NCBI GenBank assembly: GCA_963845425.1
Contig: CAWJSC010000016.1
Location: 248,001 to 312,000, forward strand
Length of the DNA: 64,000 nt
DNA from: DATDAH01 sp963845425
GTDB taxonomy: Bacteria > Actinomycetota > Acidimicrobiia > Acidimicrobiales > DATDAH01
Direction: 5' to 3'
The position numbers and the translations under genes are program-made. Under the pieces are notes generated by a model that was not told where the DNA came from, did not search any database, and saw nothing but the letters and a program-made list of their open reading frames with translations. Below, piece by piece: positions 8,501 through 16,191 of this stretch. Numbering within the stretch: position 1 is the first letter of the stretch; every line of letters starts with the position of its first letter.

Positions 8501-10714
8501 GCTCACCACCGGGCCGAGCGTGGGGTGGTGCAGCGGAAGGTCGTACTGATCGGCGCGCAACGTGGCCACCACCCGCAGGAGGTCCTGAGACCCGGCGGCA
8601 TGGGCCAGCAGAGCGGCGAACCGGTCCCGGGCGTCGACGTCGGGCACCAGGGTCCAGAGCTCCTCGAACTGGTCCACGACCAGCACCAACTGCACTCCCG
8701 GCGCCAGCAGGTCCCGGGCCGCCGCCACCAGGCCGCCCGGCGTGCGCAAGCGGGCCCCGATGGTGGCCTCGTCCTCGACCGTGGCCACCCGACGCAACGC
8801 GGCCTCGAGCTCGACAAGAGGGTCAGAGCCGGGCACCATCGACACCACCAGCGCCCCGCGGCGGCGGAACTCCGGGACCACGCCGGCGTGCACCAGTGAG
8901 CTCTTGCCCGACCCCGAGGGACCGACCACCGTCACGAACGGCTCGGCGGCCACCCGCTCGACCAGGTGGGTCACCAACTCGGCCCGTCCGCAGAACTCGC
9001 CCGCGTCGGCCTCCTGGAACGAGCGCAGGCCCTTGTAGGGGTTGACCCCGGCGACCCCCAGGCTGGCCAGGGTCTCCACCACCGACCGGCCCGCGGCCGG
9101 GGCACCCGTCTCGCCGGTCGTGCGGACCAGGTCGGGGCCCGCAACGGCGGCCCGCCACGCGGCCACGAACTCGACCACGGACCCGAAGCGGTCGGCCGGG
9201 TGCGGGGCGGTGGCCTTCGCCAAGACGGGGCCCACCGCCTCGGCTCCGTCCACCCCGGCGTCCAGTGGGGGAACGGGGTCGACGAACTTCACCCGCCCGA
9301 GCTCGGTCACACTCGACCCGCCAAACGGGGCCCGGCCGCTCAGCGCCTCCCACGCCACCACCGCGAAGGCGTACTGGTCCGACGCCGGCGACGCCGTCGC
9401 GTCGCGGATCTGCTCCGGGCTGGCATACAGCGGCGAACCCGCCGACCGCAGGTCCAGGTCCTCGTCGACGTCGTCGCGCTCCGCGATCCCGAAGTCGGCC
9501 AGGTAGCTGTTGCCCGCCTCGTCGAAGAGGATGTTGGCGGGCTTCACGTCCCGGTGGACCACGCCCAGGGCGTGGGCCGCCGCCAGCGCGCCACCGACTT
9601 CGTCGACCAGGCGGGAGACCGCGTCGAGATCGACGGCCCCCTCGGCCTCTCGCTCCGCCAGCGAGCCGCCCCGCAGCAGGCGGAAGACCAGGAACGCCCC
9701 ACCGGGCCGACGCCAGTAGTCGTAGAGCGGTACGACGTGGGGGTGCTCGATGCGGGCCACCAACTGAGCCTCGGCCTCGAAGCGCTGGACGAAGCGGGGG
9801 TCGTCGGCCAGCTCGGGGCGGATCACCTTGACCGCCACCTCGCGGCCCACGCTGGGCTGCACCGCCCGGTAGACCGAGCCGAACGCGCCCTCGCCGATGA
9901 CCTCGGCCAGGTCGTAGCCGGGCACGGCCTCGGTCGCCATCGGAGCCAGCGACGGGTCGCCCACCGTGATGCGCTGCTCCAGGTCGACCAGCGCATCCGA
10001 CGGGGGAAGGCCCGTCTCCTCGGCCAGGTAGTCCCGGAAGCGCTGGAAGGCCCGCAGCGCCTCGGCCTGACGGCCCGCCAGGTACAGCGCCCGCATCAGC
10101 AGGTCGACGAACCGTTCCCGCAGCGGCTGTTCGGTGACCAACCGATCGAGGTCGACCACGGCCTCGGCGTGGCGGCCGCCGTCGATCAGGCGGTCGGCCC
10201 GCTCCTCCTCGGCCAGGAGGCGGAGCTCTTCCAGGCGGGCGGCGACGGGCTGCAGCCACCACTCGCTCCCGTCGTGCCCGAAGGCCCGCCCCGACCACAG
10301 CGCCAGCGCAGCGTCGTAGGCGGCCACGGCGTCCTCCCCCACGAGCTGGCGGGCCTCCGCGAGGAGAGCCTCGAACTCGGCGGCGTCGTAGGTCGCCCCG
10401 TCCAGCTCCAGGACGTAGCCGTTGTCCCGGGTGACGAGGTGATCGGTGCCGATCGCGGCCCGCAGCCTGGACACGTAGGACATCGCCGTCCGGCGCGCCC
10501 CCTCGGGGGCCGAGTCGTCGGGCCAGACGGCCTCCACCAGACGGTCCGCGCTGACCACCACCCCCGCCTCGGCCAGGAACGCCGCCAGCACCCGCCGCTG
10601 CTGCGCACCCCCGAGCGCGACCGGGTGACTGGCTTCAGACACGCCGACCGTGCCCCCGAGGACGGTGAACCGCAGGTCGACCTTCTCCCCCTTCACAGAG
10701 GCAGTATCAACCAT
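5537..10714 (-). CDS. SARP/BTAD - Ser/Thr kinase - nSTAND ATPase - TM - WD40 fusion protein
   Basis: This 1725-residue protein joins five parts. (1) Residues about 12-110 form an OmpR-type winged helix (ALGGAQQRRVLAAFLAEAG, SYVSRLRAAIG) followed to about 255 by a BTAD helical repeat, as in SARP regulators. (2) About 268-530 is a Hanks kinase with GEGAFGSVYRA, AVKVIRP, HRDVKPANILF (Asp near 383), ADFGIAE and YASPEQI, all key residues intact. (3) About 570-980 is an nSTAND ATPase with Walker A GPSGSGKSS (near 595) and VLVVDQFEEL. (4) One hydrophobic segment at about 990-1012 (FLLVAALITLVLASATGVV). (5) From about 1075 to the end, many WD40 repeats (AFSPDGR.IATGGNDG type), presumably outside the cell if the N terminus is inside. 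The ATG overlaps the stop of the FHA-cyclase gene by 8 nt, so translation is coupled. It probably senses a ligand or cell-wall state and controls genes directly; which signal is unknown. Confidence 0.88.
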   Translation of the reverse strand: MVDTASVKGEKVDLRFTVLGGTVGVSEASHPVALGGAQQRRVLAAFLAEAGVVVSADRLVEAVWPDDSAPEGARRTAMSYVSRLRAAIGTDHLVTRDNGYVLELDGATYDAAEFEALLAEARQLVGEDAVAAYDAALALWSGRAFGHDGSEWWLQPVAARLEELRLLAEEERADRLIDGGRHAEAVVDLDRLVTEQPLRERFVDLLMRALYLAGRQAEALRAFQRFRDYLAEETGLPPSDALVDLEQRITVGDPSLAPMATEAVPGYDLAEVIGEGAFGSVYRAVQPSVGREVAVKVIRPELADDPRFVQRFEAEAQLVARIEHPHVVPLYDYWRRPGGAFLVFRLLRGGSLAEREAEGAVDLDAVSRLVDEVGGALAAAHALGVVHRDVKPANILFDEAGNSYLADFGIAERDDVDEDLDLRSAGSPLYASPEQIRDATASPASDQYAFAVVAWEALSGRAPFGGSSVTELGRVKFVDPVPPLDAGVDGAEAVGPVLAKATAPHPADRFGSVVEFVAAWRAAVAGPDLVRTTGETGAPAAGRSVVETLASLGVAGVNPYKGLRSFQEADAGEFCGRAELVTHLVERVAAEPFVTVVGPSGSGKSSLVHAGVVPEFRRRGALVVSMVPGSDPLVELEAALRRVATVEDEATIGARLRTPGGLVAAARDLLAPGVQLVLVVDQFEELWTLVPDVDARDRFAALLAHAAGSQDLLRVVATLRADQYDLPLHHPTLGPVVSASTFAVTSMTAAELQDAIVVPAERVGVRFEAGLVSTMVGDVVSRPGALPLLQFALTELFERRQNATVTTEAYEDLGGIGGALARRAEDLYEATAVEQRVDVHRLFTELVTPGDDSDDLRRRATVEELADIAPRVIEEYRSNRLIVTDHHPVTREPTVEVAHEALLREWPRLAGWIDGDRDTIRVRRSLTVAAHEWQADPADESTLYRGTRLVAADQVAQTLTLTGGERDFLAASHELADRERVTRERANRRLRFLLVAALITLVLASATGVVALRQRDRASDQAARAEAASVSAEVDRIVAEVPGLLDRDRSLAALLAVEAVRLRPSPAARGALLSTLTDEPRLRFTLNGGRSGYVGATGFPDGGRVAALSPDGVDVWDIEARRLLGRFDVDGASAIAVSHDGALIAVGRADGTVTFWDGERLEQVGDSVAFDERVTGLSFSPDDRTLGVSIGRIGGRAAATTRTTPQLVDVASRRPTGTSLGGHRTTVNAIAFSPDGRMIATGGNDGRIVLHDAVTGQTLGSPIQLFAGVYSLAFSPDGRLVAAGSVDTGPGGRAAGVFDVDTHREVDAGVTGSLGFTTVEFTADGSQLLVSSGLRVRAWDASTWAEVDEPIETHHGPGHVISLPDHPILVSGTDGTITSWDLDALPLVSRLVPGAPSAGGFFSPDGATLVTVDNADRAFLYRADDLTPLATLSVDGPGVRRHLIGATPVAFSPDGDTLAVGDRRGRVQLFDTEPVRALGPPITIYSVPIVSLGFSPDGRLLVVISNVTPANGAHVVDVATRSVQALEPAVPFALGPTFTPDGSELVLTSLTGAQAFRFPVSDGEVGVGSPIDALQGTAASAFYSPDGSRLAVGTANGTLEFLDAETLEPVEAPISVSPTMIVGTAFSADGALAAVMDLDGSRRLVDVRYGAPLGEAISGNGVGIGRSGFAPDGSVVVLPGPAGSVLLDLDGGHWRDAACELAGRQLTRAEWDQYLPSAGGYEPSC

Positions 10715-11630
10715 TGCCGGCCGCCCAGCTGATCGGGTGCAGCTGGTGGGCGCCGGCCAGGCCCTTCAGCTCGGCCTTCCGCGTCTCGCCGAAGGCCAGG
10801 TCCCCGCGGGACTCGACGATCTCCCGCACCAGCGACGACACCAGGATCTCTCCACCCCGGGCCCGGCCGGCGATCCGGGCGGCCAAGACAACGGAGTGCC
10901 CGAAGAGGTCGCCGTCCTCCATGATCGCCTCGCCGGTGTGCATACCGATCCGCACCCGCAACAGTTCCGCGGGCTGGGACCGGCCGTGAGCGTCGAGGGT
11001 GCGCTGGACGCCGATGGCGAACAGCACGGCGGCCCGCGCGCTGGGGAACGCCAGCATGAAGCCGTCGCCCTGGGCCTTGACCTCGTGGCCGCCATGGCGC
11101 TCGAGCTGGCGGCGGACGACGCTGTTGTGGAGACCGAGCAGCCCGAGCCAAGCGGCATCGCCCAGCTCCTCGGTGCGGCGGGTCGACTGCTCGATGTCGG
11201 AGAACACGATCGTCAACGTCCCGCCCCCGAACGGCGTGGCGGGCATCGGGTCGGCGACCGCGGCGTCGGCGAGGACGTCGATCGAGGTGCGGCGCAAGGG
11301 GTCAGCGGCGCTGGAGGCCGCCCGGCCGTTCACCGGGGCGACCAGCTCCAGGCGACAGTGCCCGAAGGTGACCACCTGACCGGGGGCCACCCGGGTCGGT
11401 CCCCTCAGTTCGGCGCCGTCCAGCTTCGTCCCGTTGGTGCTGCCGAGGTCGGCTACCACCAAGCGGCCGGCCGTGGCGCTCAGCCGCAGGTGTTGACGGG
11501 AGAGTTCGGCATCGGCGAGGAGGAGGCCGTCGCAGTCACGACCGACGTCGACCGGCCGGCGGACCACCAGGTGCAGCGGCGTGCGGCCGGGCTCGGTGAT
11601 CATGACGGTCGGACACGGCCTCGCCTCCAC
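10707..11630 (-). CDS. FHA domain - class III adenylate/guanylate cyclase
   Basis: The N-terminal 100 residues form an FHA domain: VDVGRDCDG, LSRQHLRL, VVADLGSTNGTKLDG, the loops that bind phosphothreonine. After a linker comes a class III cyclase catalytic domain with both metal Asp sites (TIVFSDIEQSTRRTEELGD and KAQGDGFMLAF), RVRIGMHTGEAI and the GHSVVLAARIAG segment. It should make cAMP or cGMP in the cytoplasm. The FHA domain could dock the autophosphorylated kinase encoded just downstream. I choose GTG 11630, which keeps the first FHA strand (PTVMITEP); ATG 11603 is possible, and the longer ATG at 11798 adds unlike sequence and would read across the heptamer array. Confidence 0.87.
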   Translation of the reverse strand: MEARPCPTVMITEPGRTPLHLVVRRPVDVGRDCDGLLLADAELSRQHLRLSATAGRLVVADLGSTNGTKLDGAELRGPTRVAPGQVVTFGHCRLELVAPVNGRAASSAADPLRRTSIDVLADAAVADPMPATPFGGGTLTIVFSDIEQSTRRTEELGDAAWLGLLGLHNSVVRRQLERHGGHEVKAQGDGFMLAFPSARAAVLFAIGVQRTLDAHGRSQPAELLRVRIGMHTGEAIMEDGDLFGHSVVLAARIAGRARGGEILVSSLVREIVESRGDLAFGETRKAELKGLAGAHQLHPISWAAGNG

Positions 11631-11714
11631 TCGGCCAGTCTCACTCTCGGCGTCTGCAGAACTTCGACAGTCCCCCTCCGCCGGCTTGGGGTGGCGGGTG
11701 TGACGCCCGTCATG

Positions 11715-11743
11715 TCGACGGTTTGTCGACGGTTCGTCGACCC
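11715..11743. promoter_or_regulatory. Predicted SARP operator: three TCGACNN heptamers at 11-bp spacing
   Basis: TCGACGG (11715-11721), TCGACGG (11726-11732) and TCGACCC (11737-11743) are separated by TTTG and TTCG. Heptamers spaced by 4 bp, so that they repeat each helical turn, are the established binding layout of SARP regulators, whose consensus begins TCGA. The array lies in the 248-bp region between the divergent cyclase-SARP operon and the SGNH hydrolase gene. It therefore could serve either promoter. That the SARP protein of this operon binds it is inference. Confidence 0.6.
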
Positions 11744-11878
11744 CCTGCAAACGCCTCTTGTGATGATCCGCAGGTGTTGCCGGACGACCAGGTGACACCC
11801 CGGGGCCGAGGGTGCCGGGGGGTGAGAGCCCGCTGATCGGCCCGGTGGCTCGAGGGTCACCGAGACCAGGAGGAAGCC

Positions 11879-12769
11879 ATGTCCACCACCTCTGTTCGCA
11901 CGCGCCCGTTCCCGGTCCTCGGCCTGGCGCTCATGGCCATGGTGGTCGTCCTCACCGGCGCGGCCCTCGTCACCCCAGTGGCCGCCCAGAGCGAGCCGGC
12001 GCCGACCACGGTTCCCATGCCGACGACGGTGCTGCCGCCGACCACGGTTCCCGTCACCACGACGGAGCCCACGGCGCCCCCCACGACGCCCCCCACGACG
12101 GCACCGACCGGCGAGGCCGTACCGACCACCGTGCAGGACGTGCTCCTGGTCGGTGACTCCATCATGAAGTCGGCGGGACCGGCACTGGCCCGCCAGCTCG
12201 GCGCTCACTGGCGGGTCCACAACGAGGGGGTCAACGGCTCCGGCCTGCTCACCCCCGGGGTGTTCAACTGGCCGAGACACCTCCCCGCCTCGCTGAACCG
12301 CTTCGACCCCGACATCGTGGTCATGCTCTTCATCGGCAACTACACCGCGGACCCCGCCCAGAAGTGGGTCGACGCCGACGGTCGACGGGTGCCCGACGTC
12401 TACTCGCCGGCGTTCGCCCGGGAGTGGGGGCGTCAGGCGGATCGGTTCGTGACCCAGATGATCGGCTCCGGCGCCGCCGTGGTCCTGGTGCTCCCCCCGC
12501 CCATGATCAGCGCCCGGGTCCAGACCGTGACCGACCGTCTTCGGGCCGAGTACCGGGCCGTGGCCGCCCGACACCCCGAGGTGACCCTGGCCGACGCCAC
12601 CACCGCCGTAGGTGGACCCCACGGCGAGTGGGTGGCCACCCGCCCCATCGCCTCGGGTGGCTGGGCCCCCGTGCGGACCGCTGACACCGTCCACCTCGCC
12701 CCCCACGGCCAGCGCCTGGTGGCCCGCGAGATCCGCTTCGGCATCGCTCGGGCCCGCAGCAACGCCTGA
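11879..12769 (+). CDS. Secreted SGNH-family hydrolase
   Basis: A signal peptide (hydrophobic run LGLALMAMVVVLTGAALV, cleavage likely after PVAAQ) is followed by a Thr/Pro linker to about residue 82. The catalytic domain shows the SGNH blocks: VLLVGDSIM (nucleophile Ser), NEGVNGSG (oxyanion Gly), LFIGNYTAD (Asn) and DTVHLAPHG (Asp and His). Enzymes of this secreted subtype remove or transfer acyl groups on cell-wall sugars or other exported substrates; the substrate here is not known. A strong Shine-Dalgarno AGGAGG at 11868-11873 fixes the ATG start. The gene faces away from the cyclase-SARP operon and shares its promoter region, with the heptamer array about 140 bp upstream. Confidence 0.85.
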   Translation: MSTTSVRTRPFPVLGLALMAMVVVLTGAALVTPVAAQSEPAPTTVPMPTTVLPPTTVPVTTTEPTAPPTTPPTTAPTGEAVPTTVQDVLLVGDSIMKSAGPALARQLGAHWRVHNEGVNGSGLLTPGVFNWPRHLPASLNRFDPDIVVMLFIGNYTADPAQKWVDADGRRVPDVYSPAFAREWGRQADRFVTQMIGSGAAVVLVLPPPMISARVQTVTDRLRAEYRAVAARHPEVTLADATTAVGGPHGEWVATRPIASGGWAPVRTADTVHLAPHGQRLVAREIRFGIARARSNA

Positions 12770-12832
12770 GACGAGGAAGCCGGGCACCAGCAGCGCTGTT
12801 CGAAGGCTCCCCCCGTTGACCGGTCACGTGGG

Positions 12833-13144
12833 TTACGCGGCCTGGTCGGCCTGGGGTTGACGGTAGTGGTCCTCCCACCGATCTCGTTCCATCCGCAACC
12901 GGGCGTTCTCCCGGCGCAGCTCGACCAGCTGGGCCCGCTCACCGGTGGTCATCCCGGCCCGCTCACCCCGATCGACTCTGGCTTGGTGCACCCAGTTCCC
13001 CAACGTGCCCTCGCCGATACCGAGACTGGAAGCGACATCGACGACCCTGCGCTCCTCGTCGAGCACCAAAGCCACGGCGTCACCCTTGAACTCCTCGGAG
13101 AACGAGCGCCGGGTCCTCGCCGACTCTTGGTCCATCACTGACAT
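12833..13144 (-). mobile_element. Orphan IS3-family transposase OrfA, truncated
   Basis: The product begins RRSFSEEFKGDAVALVLDEE, continues VASSLGIGEGTLGNWV and LVELRRENARLRMERD, the helix-turn-helix and leucine zipper of IS3-type OrfA. Then it diverges (RWEDHYRQPQ) where intact OrfA proteins continue LLKRAT and slip into OrfB. No OrfB with its DDE domain exists downstream, and I see no terminal inverted repeats. The element is dead. It lies between the SGNH gene and a tRNA-Thr scar, supporting the mobile history of the region. Confidence 0.75.
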
Positions 13145-13476
13145 GAGGCCCTGCAGCCGACCCGATCCCCTCGAGCGCTGTCCAGGGATGGTCGTATTCC
13201 ATCCAGCGTCCTTTCCCCAGCAGCAGCACGAGGTCCGACCGACCCAGGTCCGCCACACCGGCACCTTCACCGGCCGGGGGACACCTCAGATGGATGCTCA
13301 GCGAGAGGCAGGGACCTCCGCTGGCCACCAGCGAGGACATTCTCATGGCCATGGACACGCGGTTACCCCCGCGGTATTCGACTCAGGCCGAAGTCGGCGA
13401 CTCGGACCGCCTGCCCAGAACTCACTCCGTCCTCTCGTTAGCACCTCGTTAGCATCCGGTCGCCGAAACAGCCGAA

Positions 13477-13525
13477 GATCCAGAGCCCGGGAGGAGAATC
13501 GAACTCCTGACCTGCTCATTACGAG
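13477..13525 (-). repeat. 3' half of tRNA-Thr(CGT), attachment-site scar nearly identical to the intact gene
   Basis: Forty-nine bases match 15035-15083 with a single difference (13490 G against 15048 A), including six bases beyond the tRNA 3' end. The 5' half of the tRNA is missing. A direct repeat that ends inside the anticodon loop is the expected attR left by an element integrated at the tRNA. The segment between the two copies carries just the M28 peptidase gene. In the 13145-13777 stretch I see nothing else that looks like a gene. Confidence 0.82.
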
Positions 13526-13777
13526 GGATCTCCACCCGAACGCGTGCGGCCGTCCCCGACCATGAGCGGCCGACCGGCCCGGCAGCCGAATCCCGACGGA
13601 CGGGGCCGAACGCGGGCGGTCGCGAGATATCCGCGGGATGGCTCAGGGCCTCAAGCGCGAGGCACTCCCCGGCCTCGGACGACCGCCCTCTCGTCTCGCT
13701 CGCCGTCGACTCCGGGTGCGGGCCACCTACTCCCACCCCGATGACGGGTGGTCACAGACGGCCGATGGGTACCTGGC

Positions 13778-14956
13778 CTACGAGTCGAGGAAGCCGCCAC
13801 ACTCGCCGCCCTCCAAGATCGCGACGAATTCCATGGATCCACCGGCGAGCGTGCTGACCGCCTCGGCGTCGAAGGCGTCCTCTCCCGCATCGACAATGGC
13901 GTGGAGATCGATGAGGAACTGTCCGGCGGTGGCCTGCGCATCGGGCGAGAACAGGTCGAAATCCGGTTGGGCGGCGCTGACCACGTCGAGCATGGAGACG
14001 GCGTCGTCGTAGGTGACCGGTGGCGTCGTGCCGTCGTACTCCGGCGGGTCATCGGTGGCCACCAGGTCCCGGGTCAGGGCCAGGCCGGTGAGGATCTGCC
14101 GGCCCAGCTTGTCGAAGTCGAGGGTGGAAACGTCGTCCTGGGGCGTGTGGTAGCAGGGCGTGGTGCCGTCGGTGAAGAACACCGTGGGCACGCCGGCGGC
14201 CGCGAAGGTGGCGTGGTCGCTGCTGCGCCCTTCGCCGAACCCCAGGCTCAAGGCGAGGGTCTGCAGTGACGAGTCCTCGGTCGCGGCCCAGGCCGCGGCG
14301 ATCAGGTTCGGACCGCCCGTCTCCGCCCCGATCATCACGGTGACGTCGGCCAGGGCCGGGCTCAAGTTCGAGCCCTGGATGTCCCAGTTCAGGTAGACCG
14401 CCGTGTCCTCGAGGGGCACCGGTGGATCCTCGACGTAGGCCACCGAGCCGAGGAGGCCGTCCTCCTCCGCATCCCACAGGGCCAGGACCACGGTCCGCGG
14501 CGGCGGCACGGGGTCCGCCGCCAGGGAGCGGCCGATCTCGAGGACCGTGGCCACGCCGCTGGCGTTGTCGCCCGCCCCGTTGCAGACCAAGTCGTCGGGC
14601 GTGTCGGTCCCGCAGCTCCCCGTACCGAGGTGGTCGTAGTGCGCGCCCAAGACGACGTACTCGTCGGCCCGGTCGCCGCCGGGGATCACCCCGATGAGGT
14701 TGGTGCCCAGGGCGAAGGTGTGGCCGTAGCCCTCGAGGCTGTCGCCGTCCGAGGAGTCGGTGAACTGGCCCAGCTGGTCGGCGAGGAAGTCCTGCGCAAG
14801 GGTCGGGCCGTCCGACCCGTCGTTCCGGCCCTCCATCTCGTCGGCGGCCAGGGCCTCGACCACGCCTCGGTAGCGCTCGGCGTCCGGCGCGGCGTCACCA
14901 CCGGAGTCGCCGGAGCCGCAGGCCGCCCCCGCCAGCAGCACCGCCAGCAGCGCCAC
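13778..14956 (-). CDS. M28-family zinc metallopeptidase, lipoprotein
   Basis: The sequence begins with a short hydrophobic signal ending in LLAGAAC, so a lipid anchor is likely. It then carries all metal sites of family M28: GAHYDHLG (His/Asp), GAGDNASGVATVLE (bridging Asp), WDAEEDGLLGS (catalytic Glu and ligand Glu), a Gly-rich SDHATF region and the last ligand His in CYHTPQDD. These enzymes are aminopeptidases acting outside the cell. The only usable start is GTG 14956, which leaves almost no positive n-region (VALLAV); Lys and Arg codons lie just upstream, so an unusual start codon a few codons earlier is possible. The gene sits between the intact tRNA-Thr and its first scar. Confidence 0.85.
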   Translation of the reverse strand: MALLAVLLAGAACGSGDSGGDAAPDAERYRGVVEALAADEMEGRNDGSDGPTLAQDFLADQLGQFTDSSDGDSLEGYGHTFALGTNLIGVIPGGDRADEYVVLGAHYDHLGTGSCGTDTPDDLVCNGAGDNASGVATVLEIGRSLAADPVPPPRTVVLALWDAEEDGLLGSVAYVEDPPVPLEDTAVYLNWDIQGSNLSPALADVTVMIGAETGGPNLIAAAWAATEDSSLQTLALSLGFGEGRSSDHATFAAAGVPTVFFTDGTTPCYHTPQDDVSTLDFDKLGRQILTGLALTRDLVATDDPPEYDGTTPPVTYDDAVSMLDVVSAAQPDFDLFSPDAQATAGQFLIDLHAIVDAGEDAFDAEAVSTLAGGSMEFVAILEGGECGGFLDS

Positions 14957-15041
14957 TGTCCGCTTCGGTCCGATGGTCTGTATGGGCGGTGAACCTAGGC
15001 GATGTAAGGACCTCAGATCCCCGACGGGGACCGGGATCCAG

Positions 15042-15114
15042 AGCCCGAGAGGAGAATCGAACTCCTGACCTGCTCATTACGAGTGAGCCGCTCTACCGAC
15101 TGAGCTACCCGGGC
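15042..15114 (-). tRNA. tRNA-Thr (anticodon CGT)
   Basis: The 73-nt cloverleaf is complete on the minus strand: acceptor GCCCGGG with CTCGGGC (one G-T pair), D-arm GCTC/GAGC, anticodon stem GCTCA/TGAGC with loop CTCGTAA, T-arm AGGAG TTCGATT CTCCT, discriminator T. CCA is not encoded. The anticodon CGT reads ACG, threonine. Its 3' half recurs at 13477, 5257 and 4887. Between the tRNA and the fragment at 15363 there is about 250 bp with no gene, apart from a few codons ending TVKAAVTCH then stop at 15178 on the minus strand that may be a gene end. Confidence 0.95.
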
Positions 15115-15362
15115 GGGTCCCGACAGGCTAGAGGCCCGGCCCGGCCACCCGGCCCGGGTTCCCGGCTCGTCCCGGTCAGTGGCAGGTGACGGCGGCCTTG
15201 ACCGTGTCCTCGATCATGGAGTCACCCTGGCTGCCTGGCGTCCGCGGTTCCCCCTGCGGTCATCGTTTCCTGAAGGTCGGCATGTGGGCGTTCACCCGAC
15301 GCGAGGCTGTACGCCATCTCACGATCCGCGACACCGTCAGGCTCGTCGCCATGGGCGTCGGT

Positions 15363-15520
15363 TCAGGGAACCGGGCCGCCGTCGAGGACCTGGGCGGCCA
15401 CGTCGGGGCCATAGAGCGTCTCACAGGGGATGCCGTTCAGGTCGGCGTCCATCCGGTCGGGTTCACCCTCAGGCGACCAGTACACGAGCGACCAGAAGTA
15501 CCCGCTCGCGGGTGTGCTGG
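15363..15520 (-). pseudogene. Excalibur-like C-terminal fragment
   Basis: The last 50 codons encode SGYFWSLVYWSPEGEPDRMD and ADLNGIPCETLYG. The D-x-D-x-N-G-I-P-C-E loop is the hallmark of Excalibur-like extracellular calcium-binding ends in actinobacterial secreted proteins. Upstream in the same frame the sequence is Arg/Thr-rich and unlike any protein, with no signal peptide, so the front of the gene is lost. Confidence 0.5.
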
Positions 15521-15619
15521 GGGCGCGGGCAGTGCGCCGGTGGCTGGGGACATCCACGCGGACGAACTCGGTCCGGGAGTGTCGCCGCCAGCTGCCGGGG
15601 CCGGTCCAGCCCCTCGTCG

Positions 15620-15667
15620 TTCTGGCGCCCCATCTGCCGGTCATGACCGGAGAATCAGGCGCCAGAA
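15620..15667. repeat. 48-bp palindromic repeat, copy 1 (likely terminator)
   Basis: Outer arms TTCTGGCGCC (15620-15629) and GGCGCCAGAA (15658-15667) are exact inverted repeats. In the middle lies a second perfect palindrome, CCGGTCATGACCGG. The element lies 7 bases downstream of the stop of the DUF2237 gene. A related 48-bp element lies at 18078-18125, also directly after a stop codon. Confidence 0.7.
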
Positions 15668-15674
15668 GCACGGA

Positions 15675-16070
15675 TCAGGGCTCGTCGAGGGCGCCAGGGT
15701 CGTCGGGGACGTCGACGGCGTAGTCCGCCAGCACCTCCATGGGCACGACCTCCAGCGTGCGTTCGTTGGTCGCGGCCAGGACCACGGGCGCCGCGGCGCC
15801 GTCGTGATGGGCCCGGAGCCAGTTGGCTGCCGTGACGCACCAGCGGTCGCCCGGCTGCAGGCCCGGGAAGCCGTACTGCGGCATCGGCGTCACCAGGTCG
15901 TTGCCGATGCCGCGCTGGTGCTCCAGGAACTCGGTGGTCACGGTGGCGCAGATCGTGTGGTAGCCGATGTCGTCAGGGCCCCAGTCACAGCAGCCGTTCC
16001 GGTAGAAGCCCGTGACCGGATCGTTCCCACAGGGCTCCAACCCGCCGCCGAGGACGTTGTGCTGGGTCAC
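15675..16070 (-). CDS. DUF2237 family protein
   Basis: The 131-residue protein shows the DUF2237 pattern along its length: NVLGGGLEPCGNDPVTGFYR, GCCDWGPDDIGYHTICA, TEFLEHQRGIGNDL and a GDRWCVTAANWLRA block. The family has conserved Cys and is of unknown function. I take GTG 16070; the frame stays open upstream, but that part is the shadow of the dehydrogenase gene. It ends just before the 48-bp hairpin. About 120 bp separate it from the dehydrogenase. Confidence 0.88.
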   Translation of the reverse strand: MTQHNVLGGGLEPCGNDPVTGFYRNGCCDWGPDDIGYHTICATVTTEFLEHQRGIGNDLVTPMPQYGFPGLQPGDRWCVTAANWLRAHHDGAAAPVVLAATNERTLEVVPMEVLADYAVDVPDDPGALDEP

Positions 16071-16191
16071 GGCCCGAGTATTGCGTGACGCTGCCGGCGC
16101 GGAGGGCCGCGAGCCGTTCGGCCAGGTACACCAAGGTCCCCTTCCCGGGAACGTTCGTCGCCCCAGACAGTGCCCGTCGGCCCCTCCGCAG

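Noticed and set aside
8966..10732. Long plus-strand open frame of about 590 codons, rich in His, Gly and Arg
   Set aside because: It is the antisense shadow of the SARP-kinase gene, with composition typical of GC-rich third-position mirror frames and no protein motif.
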